Source: Streptomyces durmitorensis
GTDB lineage: Bacteria > Actinomycetota > Actinomycetes > Streptomycetales > Streptomycetaceae
Reading direction: 5' to 3'
DNA: 64,000 bases
Assembly: GCF_023498005.1 (NCBI RefSeq)
Contig: NZ_CP097289.1
Coordinates: forward strand, 6,510,001 to 6,574,000
Positions 25,321-32,071 of the stretch are shown piece after piece. The translations under genes and the position numbers were made by a program. The notes under the pieces are model-generated. The model worked only from the letters and a program-made list of their open reading frames with translations. It was not told the origin of the DNA and searched no databases. Within the stretch, counting starts at the first letter, position 1; every line of letters begins with the position of its first letter.

Positions 25321-25959
25321 TCAGTCCTTGCGCCCGGTGGCGGCGACACTGACGCCGAGCCCGATCATGGTGAGCCCGCCGACCCCGCCGATCATCGAAA
25401 GGCGCCGCGGCGAGTGCGCGAACCAGCCGCGCGCGGTGGACGCGACCAGGCCCCACACGCTGTCGCAGGTCACGGCGATGGCGTTGAAGACGAGCCCGAG
25501 CACCAGCATCTGGAGCATGACGTGCCCCTGCTCCCGGTCGACGAACTGCGGCAGCACGGCGGCGAAGAACACGATGGTCTTGGGGTTGGCCACACCGACC
25601 GCGAACCCCTCCCACAACGTACGCAGCCCGCTGTGCGCAGGGCCTTCACCGGTGAACGCGGCGTGCAGCGAGGCGCGTTGGCGCACCGCCTTGACCCCGA
25701 GGTAGACGAGATAGGCGGCGCCGAGCAGCTTCAGGGCGGTGAAGACGACGATCGAGCGCTCCACGACGGACCCGACTCCGAGGGCCACGGCCACGACGAG
25801 GACGTAGGCGCCGATCGTGTTCCCCACGACGGTGGTCAACGCGGCCCGACGCCCCTGCGCCAGTGCCCGCCCGATCACGAACAGGACGCTGGGCCCGGGG
25901 ATCACGATCAGCAGGAACGACATGGCCGCGAAGGCGAGTATCCGGTCGGTGGACATCAT
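25321..25959 (-). CDS. LysE family amino-acid exporter
   Basis: This 212-residue, six-helix exporter begins STDRILAFAAMSFLLIVIPGPSVLFVIGRALAQGRRAAL, the conserved N-terminus with the PGP motif of the LysE/RhtB family, and continues with GNTIGAY, YLVYLGVKAVR and FAVGVANPKTIVFFAAVLPQFVD. It exports amino acids or similar metabolites across the membrane. ATG 25959 is chosen from family alignment; ATGs at 25956 and 25968 are alternatives, none with a strong ribosome site. The open frame runs further upstream through a 32-bp sequence shared with the monooxygenase gene. Confidence 0.85.
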   Translation of the reverse strand: MMSTDRILAFAAMSFLLIVIPGPSVLFVIGRALAQGRRAALTTVVGNTIGAYVLVVAVALGVGSVVERSIVVFTALKLLGAAYLVYLGVKAVRQRASLHAAFTGEGPAHSGLRTLWEGFAVGVANPKTIVFFAAVLPQFVDREQGHVMLQMLVLGLVFNAIAVTCDSVWGLVASTARGWFAHSPRRLSMIGGVGGLTMIGLGVSVAATGRKD

Positions 25960-26036
25960 GGGGCCCATCGCACCACGGGAGCGCGCCGCGCCGGTATCGC
26001 TTTTCCGGGCCCGGCCCAGCCGCTCGCCGCCGGCCG

Positions 26037-26068
26037 CGCCGCCGCCCTGGTGCGCCGACTTCATCGGG
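26037..26068. repeat. Left 32-bp direct repeat of the low-GC cassette
   Basis: This 32-base sequence (starting CGCCGCCGCCCTGGTG and ending CTTCATCGGG) matches 27183-27214 at 30 of 32 positions in the same orientation. On the minus strand it encodes PMKSAHQGGGA, a counterpart of PMKPAHQGGGD in the monooxygenase gene, and looks like the remains of that gene's original 3' part. Confidence 0.75.
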
Positions 26069-27182
26069 CTCACCGGCGCTGCTTTCAGTTTGCCCTGACA
26101 CGGGTCGGCGTCTCGTGCACAGTTATGGCATGGCGGAGGAGAATTTCGAGCCCCGGAGACCTCGTGCGCGAGCTCATCTATTTGTCTGACAGCAAGCTGC
26201 AACAGTTCATGCCGAAGCCGCGACGGTGGCGAGGGCCTGAAAGTGCCAAGATCGTTACGCCGCTCGGGGAGTTGAACCTGTCACCGCGAACAACTGACCC
26301 GATCGAGGCGCGCGCCAAGCACTTCGAACGAGTGGTTGAACACATTGAACTAAACGCTCGGTGGTTTCAGACAGCGCGACATCAGGCGGGGCAGTGGATT
26401 TGGTTTGAGGCGCCACTTAACTATGTCAACATTCCTGCCGAGGGAAAGGGCGCACTGCTCTTCGTGGATCCAGAGGGTGCGTACGAGCAGGGCTACCCGC
26501 GCTCTTCCCCTTGCCGACTTCTCCTGCATGGGTCAATCACAAACCTCATTGCCGCCCAGTCGGCAGTAGTTGATGCCTCCCTTCCCACGCAGGAGGAGGT
26601 AGGGCAAGAAAGTGCAGCCAGGTTCGATGCATTCCTCGAAGGGCTCCGGGACTCGCGCAGTCCAAGCGATCCAACGTGGTTCATGGCTCGGCTGGCTGCA
26701 CTCCATGACGCGAACCTCGAGGCGAATGTTGAGGCAAGATCACTGCTGGGGGAATTGCGAGACACGCAAAACCCCATGCTGAGCCTCACGGCAACCTTGC
26801 CCCTGAGCGACTCTATCGAGTCCCGGCGCCCAAGCGAGAAGCTCCAACGCGGCGTTGAGGAATTGGTGCATTCCATCGACCGGCAGGTGATTCCCGAGAC
26901 AGCTTCGTGGGTCCAGGGGTACGCCCGCGTGTCAGCGCACATTCACCTCGGCCGTCCTCGCCGAGAATTCACACAATACCTGGTGGCCAGTCCGCTGTAC
27001 GTGGAGCGAATGATGGAGCCGTAACCAATCCGCAGCGTCACATTCATGGTGCAGGACGACGCGAAACATCGCAGCGCCTTCGATGGACTACCGCTGAGAG
27101 AGCTACTGGCTCTTGGGCGCTGCCTGCTGCACGACCTCGAAAGACCACACCGCGGCGCTGCTTGACGCCGGCTTCGGACGGT
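26069..27182. mobile_element. Low-GC single-gene cassette flanked by direct repeats
   Basis: The 1.1 kb between the 32-bp repeats is visibly poorer in GC than the rest of the window, uses A/T-ending codons freely, and carries one gene (26164-27024). It also carries the last about 27 codons of the monooxygenase gene. This is what is left when an element inserts near a gene's 3' end and supplies a replacement end. No integrase or transposase is present, so the element would have moved passively or lost its enzyme. Homologous exchange in which a longer allele was imported is an alternative. Confidence 0.45.
26164..27024 (+). CDS. Hypothetical protein on the low-GC cassette (SAVMC3_10250/DUF7019-like)
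   Basis: This 286-residue protein starts at GTG 26164 with GGAG five bases upstream; an in-frame ATG at 26125 is an alternative. The N-terminus VRELIYLSDSKLQQFMP and the segment VEHIELNARWFQTARHQAGQWIWFEAPLNYVNI, then CRLLLHGSITNLI, recall the streptomycete SAVMC3_10250 (DUF7019-type) family of unknown function; this is from memory. The protein is soluble with no signal peptide. Codon use is much less GC3-rich than its neighbours, a sign of recent transfer. A lone cargo gene of this type could be a defence or competition factor, which is speculation. Confidence 0.65.
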   Translation: MRELIYLSDSKLQQFMPKPRRWRGPESAKIVTPLGELNLSPRTTDPIEARAKHFERVVEHIELNARWFQTARHQAGQWIWFEAPLNYVNIPAEGKGALLFVDPEGAYEQGYPRSSPCRLLLHGSITNLIAAQSAVVDASLPTQEEVGQESAARFDAFLEGLRDSRSPSDPTWFMARLAALHDANLEANVEARSLLGELRDTQNPMLSLTATLPLSDSIESRRPSEKLQRGVEELVHSIDRQVIPETASWVQGYARVSAHIHLGRPRREFTQYLVASPLYVERMMEP

Positions 27183-27420
27183 CGCCGCCGCCCTGGTGGG
27201 CCGGCTTCATCGGGCCTTCCATCCACGCTTGGAACGACTCCTCGTCACGCCACCGCGTGTACACGAGATAGTCGTCTGTGCCCTCGATGGGGCGGAGAAG
27301 CTCAAACCACTCGAAGCCGTCGGAGTTCTCCACGGCGCCGGCGCGGGAGGCGAAGCGCTTCTCAAGGGTTTCCCGCTGCTCGGCGGGAACGGTCAGCACA
27401 TTGATCTTCACGATGCTCAT
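27103..27420 (-). CDS. Antibiotic biosynthesis monooxygenase (ABM) domain protein
   Basis: The 105-residue ferredoxin-like-fold protein starts SIVKINVLTVPAEQRETLEKRF and has the family core VENSDGFEWFELLRP, YLVYTRWRDEESFQAWM. Such proteins are small heme-degrading or cofactor-free monooxygenases. ATG 27420 follows GAGG. The distal part after the 32-bp repeat (27183-27214) encodes RPKPASSSAAVWSFEVVQQAAPKSQ (shown in part), which lies within the low-GC segment and may have been replaced when the cassette came in. The reading frame is intact. Confidence 0.85.
   Translation of the reverse strand: MSIVKINVLTVPAEQRETLEKRFASRAGAVENSDGFEWFELLRPIEGTDDYLVYTRWRDEESFQAWMEGPMKPAHQGGGDRPKPASSSAAVWSFEVVQQAAPKSQ
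27183..27214. repeat. Right 32-bp direct repeat of the low-GC cassette
   Basis: This copy lies inside the monooxygenase gene and differs from 26037-26068 at two positions only. Its position within a coding sequence suggests it is the target site and that the left copy is the displaced duplicate. Confidence 0.75.
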
Positions 27421-27603
27421 GCGCCCATCCTCGCGCATGCCCCCGACGAGCTCGGTCCGGGTGGCGTTCGCTCGGTCATGCGTCCATTGTTCCAAGGTCC
27501 CGTGCTTTCGCGCGAGGGGCGCTTTAGGATGCGGCGGCGCGGTGCGGAGCGGGTCGGGGTGCGTTCCGGGGTGCGTGTCCGGTCGTCGAGAGTGGGGGCG
27601 TAC

Positions 27604-27999
27604 GTGCTGGAGCTGACCATGGCCCTGTTGTCCGGGGCGGACGAGGGGGCGACGGCGGGCATGCTCATGGCCGACGCCCCTAGCGCGCCGGGTTCCGTGC
27701 TGCGGGTGGGGCGTGATCCCGGCCGCTGCCGCCTTGTGCCGCCCGATGACTGGCTGTTCGTCTCGCGCACCCATCTGGAGTTCCGCTGCGGGACCGACGG
27801 GGGTTGGACCGTCACCTGGCTGCGCGGGTCGCATCCCCAGCCCGCGTCGGAGGTGCGGCTCACGGTGGACGGCGTGGCGGCGCCTCTTGAGTACGGCGGA
27901 ACGGCGCCGCTGGCCCGGGGCGGGTCCGGTGACGTCGTCGTCCAGGACCGGGCCGGTGGTCCTCGCAGCGTCAACGTCGGCTTCTATGTGGAGGGTTGA
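27604..27999 (+). CDS. FHA domain protein
   Basis: The product (about 131 residues from GTG 27604, after a GTGGGGG site) contains a forkhead-associated domain: VLRVGRDPGRCRLVPPDDWLFVSRTHLEFRC with the Gly-Arg, Ser-Arg-x-His phosphothreonine-binding residues, followed by beta strands through VVQDRAGGPRSVNVGFYVEG. FHA domains bind phosphothreonine peptides made by Ser/Thr kinases. ATG 27619 is another possible start. No kinase gene is adjacent, so the partner is unknown. Confidence 0.75.
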   Translation: MLELTMALLSGADEGATAGMLMADAPSAPGSVLRVGRDPGRCRLVPPDDWLFVSRTHLEFRCGTDGGWTVTWLRGSHPQPASEVRLTVDGVAAPLEYGGTAPLARGGSGDVVVQDRAGGPRSVNVGFYVEG

Positions 28000-28032
28000 G
28001 GGCGGAGAGGGCTGAGGGGTGGGGGCTTCTGC

Positions 28033-28701
28033 TCAGTCCAGTACGCGGGCCAGTGCCAGGCCGTCGTAGCCCTTCGTGCCCACCGTCTGCAGCGCCGTGC
28101 CGCTCAACTTCGGGTGCCCGGCGATGATGTCGAGTGCGCTGCGCGTGCCCAGTACGCCGGGGTCGGTGCTGTCGGCGTTGGCCACCTCGCCGCTTCGTAC
28201 GACGTTGTCGATGATGATGAGGCTGCCGGGGCGGGTGAGCTTGAGCGACCACTCCACGTAGTGCGGGTTGTTGACCTTGTCCGCGTCGATGAAGACCAGG
28301 TCGAAGGGGGCCGCGTCCTCGGCCACCAGTGCGGCGAGCGAGTCGACGGCCGGGCCCACCCGGACCTCGGTGAGCTTGTCGAGGCCGGCGCGGGCGAGGT
28401 TGCCTCGGGCCACGTCGGCGTGGACCGGGGAGTACTCCAGGGTGATCAGGCGGCCGTCCGCGGGCAGGGCGCGGGCCAGCCAGATCGTGCTGTAGCCGCC
28501 GAGCGTGCCGATCTCGAGGATGCGGTGCGCGCCCTGGATCTGGGCGAGGAGCTGGAGCAGCTTGCCCTGGTTCGGCGCGACGCTGATCTGCGGCAGACCG
28601 GCCGCGTCGCTGTCGTGCAGGGCCGCGGTCAGGGCCTCGTCGCTGGGGGTGAGCAGATCGGTGAAGTAGGTGTCGACCGCGGTCCATTGCTGCTGGGTCA
28701 T
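28033..28701 (-). CDS. Class I SAM-dependent O-methyltransferase
   Basis: This 222-residue enzyme of the caffeoyl-CoA/catechol O-methyltransferase family has the SAM-binding motif ILEIGTLGGYSTIWLARALP, then LITLEYSP and FDLVFIDADKVNNPHYVEWSLKLTRPGSLIIIDNVVRSGEV containing the metal-binding Asp/Asn residues. It methylates a catechol-like hydroxyl using a divalent cation. It is divergent from the serpin gene, with a 135-base space between them. Substrate unknown. Confidence 0.9.
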   Translation of the reverse strand: MTQQQWTAVDTYFTDLLTPSDEALTAALHDSDAAGLPQISVAPNQGKLLQLLAQIQGAHRILEIGTLGGYSTIWLARALPADGRLITLEYSPVHADVARGNLARAGLDKLTEVRVGPAVDSLAALVAEDAAPFDLVFIDADKVNNPHYVEWSLKLTRPGSLIIIDNVVRSGEVANADSTDPGVLGTRSALDIIAGHPKLSGTALQTVGTKGYDGLALARVLD

Positions 28702-28836
28702 GAGGGCCTTTCCGAGGGTTCGTTAGGTTCGCTAACGATGTTAGTGGGGCGGGGGTCGATTGTCAGTGGGGACTCGCATACTGGGGTGGTCGGGCTGTGT
28801 TGGCGGGACGCGGGCTGTGAGCTGCGGGGGGTTGGG

Positions 28837-29970
28837 ATGACGTACGGGACCGGGCAGTTGTTGCCCGCGGTGGCGATCCGGGGGCTTGCCGATCGGTGGC
28901 TGCCGCTGATGGCTTCGCCGGGAGAGGGAGAGGAGCAGGGGCAGGGGCAAGGGGGTGGCGCGGGTGCGGGGGACTTCGCCTGCTCGCCCGCCGGGCTGTG
29001 GCTCGCGCTGGCCGCCGTCGCGGTGGGCGCGCGGGAGGAAACCGCCGGGGAGCTGCGGGAGTTGCTCGGCGTCGCGGGTGAGGAGGCCGCCGGTGTGGTC
29101 ACGGGAGCCGCGCGGGCGCTGGCCGGCACGGACGCGGTGGCCGTCGCCACCCGGGTGTGGAGCCGGGTTCCGGTGTACCGCGCCTATCGGGAGGCGCTGC
29201 CGGACGTGGGGTTCGGGCCGATGGATCCGGACGGCATCGACGCGTGGGTCCGGGAGGCGACGGGCGGTCTGATCGAGCGGCTGCCGGTGGTGATCACTCC
29301 GGATGTGCTGCTCGTTCTCGTCAACGCGCTTGCGCTCAAGGCGCGTTGGGAGATCCCCTTCGAGGGGGCGGGCACGCGGGACCAGGACTTCACGGACGCG
29401 CTCGGCGTGCGGCACCGGGTGCCCACCATGCACCGGCCCGTTCCGCTGAACTGCGCCTGGACGGTGGGCGGCGCGAGCGTCGTCGAGCTGAAATGCCGGG
29501 CGGAGGGCGGGCGGGCGCCTGCGCGGGTGCGGTTCGTGCTGGGTGAGCCGGGGGCGGGGGCCGCCGAGGTGCTGCCGCTCGCCTGGGCGCCGGAGGGGCG
29601 GTGGACCGGGATCGACGCCGAGCAGATCAACATGGCGGTGCCGCGGATGTCCTTGCGTACGCGGATCGACGCGACGGAGCAGTTGGCCGCGCTGGGGGTG
29701 CGGTGGGCCATGGGCGAGGGAGCCGACTTCTCCGGGATGTCGCCGGAGCGGCTCGCGATATCGCAGGTGGTGCAGGAGGCGGTGGTGAAGGTCGCGGAGG
29801 AGGGGGTTGAGGCGGCGGCGGTTACTGCTGTGCCGATGGCGCCTGGCGGTGCGTATGTCCCTCGACGGATCGAGTGGATCGCCTTTAACCGGCCGTTCGG
29901 GGTTGTGGTGCTGGACGGGGCGGGGGAAGTGCCCTTGTTTACTGCTTGGCAGGCGGGGGTGCCGGGGTAG
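28837..29970 (+). CDS. Serpin family serine protease inhibitor
   Basis: This 377-residue serpin-fold protein has FACSPAGLWLALAAVAVGAREETAGEL (helices A-B), LLVLVNALALKARWEIPF, the breach/hinge VVQEAVVKVAEEGVEAAAVTAVPM with small residues as needed for loop insertion, and the C-terminal signature FNRPFGVVVLDGAGEVPLF. It has no signal peptide, so it would guard against intracellular proteases. The reactive loop lies around AVTAVPMAPGGAYVP; P1 cannot be fixed. ATG 28837 lacks a strong ribosome site; frame is open upstream. Serpins are uncommon in bacteria. Confidence 0.85.
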   Translation: MTYGTGQLLPAVAIRGLADRWLPLMASPGEGEEQGQGQGGGAGAGDFACSPAGLWLALAAVAVGAREETAGELRELLGVAGEEAAGVVTGAARALAGTDAVAVATRVWSRVPVYRAYREALPDVGFGPMDPDGIDAWVREATGGLIERLPVVITPDVLLVLVNALALKARWEIPFEGAGTRDQDFTDALGVRHRVPTMHRPVPLNCAWTVGGASVVELKCRAEGGRAPARVRFVLGEPGAGAAEVLPLAWAPEGRWTGIDAEQINMAVPRMSLRTRIDATEQLAALGVRWAMGEGADFSGMSPERLAISQVVQEAVVKVAEEGVEAAAVTAVPMAPGGAYVPRRIEWIAFNRPFGVVVLDGAGEVPLFTAWQAGVPG

Positions 29971-30064
29971 GGGCGGGATGTTTTGTCCCCAACCCCGCCC
30001 CTTCCCGGCTGCATCTATTGGCGGCTCCGCCGCGGGCCGCTCGGCGCAGGGGCCTTGGTTGCCG

Positions 30065-30128
30065 TCATCACCGGCTTCGCCGAGTTCGTCCTCAAGCGCC
30101 GGACGGGCTGAAACGCGCCGGACGGGCT
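30065..30128. repeat. Dispersed intergenic repeat, copy 1
   Basis: CATCACCGGCTTCGCCGAGT... through ...CAAGCGCCGGACGGGCTG is one of three copies in this window (others at 38671-38706 in reverse orientation and 61183-61227). It is followed by a second partial GCGCCGGACGGGCT ending at the stop of the transporter gene. All copies sit just after gene ends, suggesting a terminator-linked repeat family. Confidence 0.7.
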
Positions 30129-31551
30129 ACTTTTCCACCGCCGGCGGCGAACCCGGCAGCGGACGCCCCGCGCTTTCCCTCATGAACCACACCGCGACGC
30201 CGCCCACCACGGCCGCGGCCATCATGTAGTACGCGGGCATCATCATGTTGCCCGTCGCTCCGATCAGTGCCGTCACGACCAGCGGTGTCGTACCTCCGAA
30301 GATCGACACGGAGATGTTGAAGCCGATGGAGAGCGAGCCGTAGCGGACCTTGGTCGGGAAGAGGGCGGGGAGTGTCGACGGCATCGAGGCCGTGAAGCAG
30401 ACCAGGAGCAGGCCGAGCGCCGCCATGCCCAGGCCGATCGCCCAGAGCGAGCCCTGGCGGATCAGGAGCAGGGCGGGGACGGAGAGGAGCAGGAAGCCCG
30501 CGCAGCCCGCCGCGATCACCGGGCGGCGGCCCACCCGGTCGGTCAGTGCGCCCGCGAACGGCTGGGCGCACATCATCAGCGCCATCACGGCGAGGATGAC
30601 CAGGAGGCCGTGCGTCTCGTCGTACTTGAGCTCGCTCGTCAGATAGCTCGGCATGTACGACAGCAGCATGTAGTCCGTGACGTTGAAGACCAGGACCAGG
30701 CCCATGCACAGGAGCAGCGACTTCCACTGGCCCGTGACCATCTCGCGCAGGCGCACCTTCGGGCGGGACTGCTCGTCCTTGTGCGCCTTCTTGAGCTCCG
30801 CCGCGAACGCCGGGGTCTCCTCCAGCTTCATCCGCAGGTAGAGGCCGATCAGACCCATCGGGCCCGCGATCAGGAACGGGATGCGCCAGCCCCAGGAGAG
30901 CAGGTCGTCCGTGGACAGGAGCGCCGTCATCAGCGTGACCAGGCCCGCGCCGCCGATGTAACCGGCCAGCGTGCCGAACTCCAGCCAGCTGCCGAGGAAG
31001 TCCCGCTTCTTGTCGGGGGCGTACTCGGCGATGAAGGTGGACGCACCCGCGTACTCACCGCCGGTCGAGAAGCCCTGCACCAGGCGCGCGACCAGGAGCA
31101 GGATCGGGGCGCCCACGCCGATGGAGGCGTAGGAGGGGATCAGGCCGATCGCGAACGTGCCCGCCGCCATCATGATCATGGTGAGGGCGAGGATCTTCTG
31201 GCGGCCGATGCGGTCGCCGAGCGGGCCGAAGACCATGCCGCCGAGCGGGCGGATCAGGAACGCCGCGGCGAAGGCGCCGAAGGTGGAGAGAAGCTGGGCC
31301 GTGGGGTTGCCCGAGGGGAAGAAGACCTTGCCCAGCGTCACGGCGATGTAGCTGTAGACGCCGAAGTCGAACCACTCCATCGCGTTGCCGAGTGCGGCCG
31401 CCTTCACCGCCCGCTTGACCAGCGCCGGGTCGACGACGGTCACGTCCGCCGGGGTGGGCGCGGACGGAGGGGCCTGGGTCTGCGGAGCTACGGGTGCGAC
31501 GGGTGCGGCTGCCGGCAAGGGTTCGCTCGCCTGCCTCTCGGTTGACGACAA
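30127..31551 (-). CDS. MHS-type MFS transporter (ProP-like osmolyte/proline symporter)
   Basis: This 474-residue protein has twelve helices and metabolite:H+ symporter landmarks: ALGNAMEWFDFGVYSYIAVTLGKVFFP, FLIRPLGGMVFGPLGDRIGRQK, RLVQGFSTGGEYAGASTFIAEYAPDKKRDFLGSWLEFGTLAGY, and WGWRIPFLIAGPMGLIGLYLR. ProP-like members import proline, betaine or related osmolytes. The start at 31551 is a TTG without a good ribosome site; an internal GTG (VTVVDPALVKRAVK) is an alternative. A 7-bp GC hairpin (31559-31578) lies just upstream of the TTG in the leader. Confidence 0.85.
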   Translation of the reverse strand: MSSTERQASEPLPAAAPVAPVAPQTQAPPSAPTPADVTVVDPALVKRAVKAAALGNAMEWFDFGVYSYIAVTLGKVFFPSGNPTAQLLSTFGAFAAAFLIRPLGGMVFGPLGDRIGRQKILALTMIMMAAGTFAIGLIPSYASIGVGAPILLLVARLVQGFSTGGEYAGASTFIAEYAPDKKRDFLGSWLEFGTLAGYIGGAGLVTLMTALLSTDDLLSWGWRIPFLIAGPMGLIGLYLRMKLEETPAFAAELKKAHKDEQSRPKVRLREMVTGQWKSLLLCMGLVLVFNVTDYMLLSYMPSYLTSELKYDETHGLLVILAVMALMMCAQPFAGALTDRVGRRPVIAAGCAGFLLLSVPALLLIRQGSLWAIGLGMAALGLLLVCFTASMPSTLPALFPTKVRYGSLSIGFNISVSIFGGTTPLVVTALIGATGNMMMPAYYMMAAAVVGGVAVWFMRESAGRPLPGSPPAVEK

Positions 31552-32071
31552 GGACAGAGCCGCCCAGCGAGGGGCGGCCCGCGAACGACCATAGGTGTAG
31601 GTGGCATCGTTACGTTCGGTGCCGGGTCAACCGCATGCCGTTCGTAAAGTGCCGCTATCCAGGGCAAATGGTTCCGCTTGTGACGGTGGCGAGAAGGTGC
31701 CCTTGTGATCTATGTCGCGCCTTGTTCGGGGAACCGCGGCAGGGGGTCCGGTCGCTCATCTCATGGACGGGTGGTGGACAGTTCGTGGAGAGCGGGCGGT
31801 GTCCGGGACGAAACCGGCGGTTAGGAAGTCTGCACAAAAGCCGGTAGAAAGCGGTGTGGCTGACAGGTGAAATGCGGGTTGCGCGCGTCTCATCTGAGGG
31901 CGCGGCCTCATCTGAGGGCGCGGCCTGATCCGAGGGCGCGAGCCCTCAGGAGCCGACTGCACCTCTCGGAGCAGCCGACTGCACAGTTCGGGGCCGACGG
32001 AGAACTCCCGGAGCCGACCGGACGTTGGGACCGAGCAGAGACGACGAGCGGGGCGGGAGGGCCGACGGCGA
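31552..32071. other. 520-bp divergent intergenic region
   Basis: No convincing gene is seen between the ProP-like gene and the GT87-PAP2 gene. It contains a GC hairpin at 31559-31578 next to the transporter start, an 18-bp tandem repeat at 31890-31943, and AT-richer stretches (31815-31860) that could hold promoters. The short open frames here lack ribosome sites and normal GC3 bias. Confidence 0.6.
31890..31943. repeat. Three-copy 18-bp tandem repeat
   Basis: TCATCTGAGGGCGCGGCC occurs twice in tandem (31890-31907, 31908-31925), followed by TGATCCGAGGGCGCGAGC (31926-31943). It lies about 130 bases before the GT87-PAP2 start, likely within the leader or promoter region. Confidence 0.8.

Noticed and set aside
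26069..27182. Insertion sequence
   Set aside because: No transposase, and the flanks are 32-bp direct repeats of coding sequence without terminal inverted repeats.
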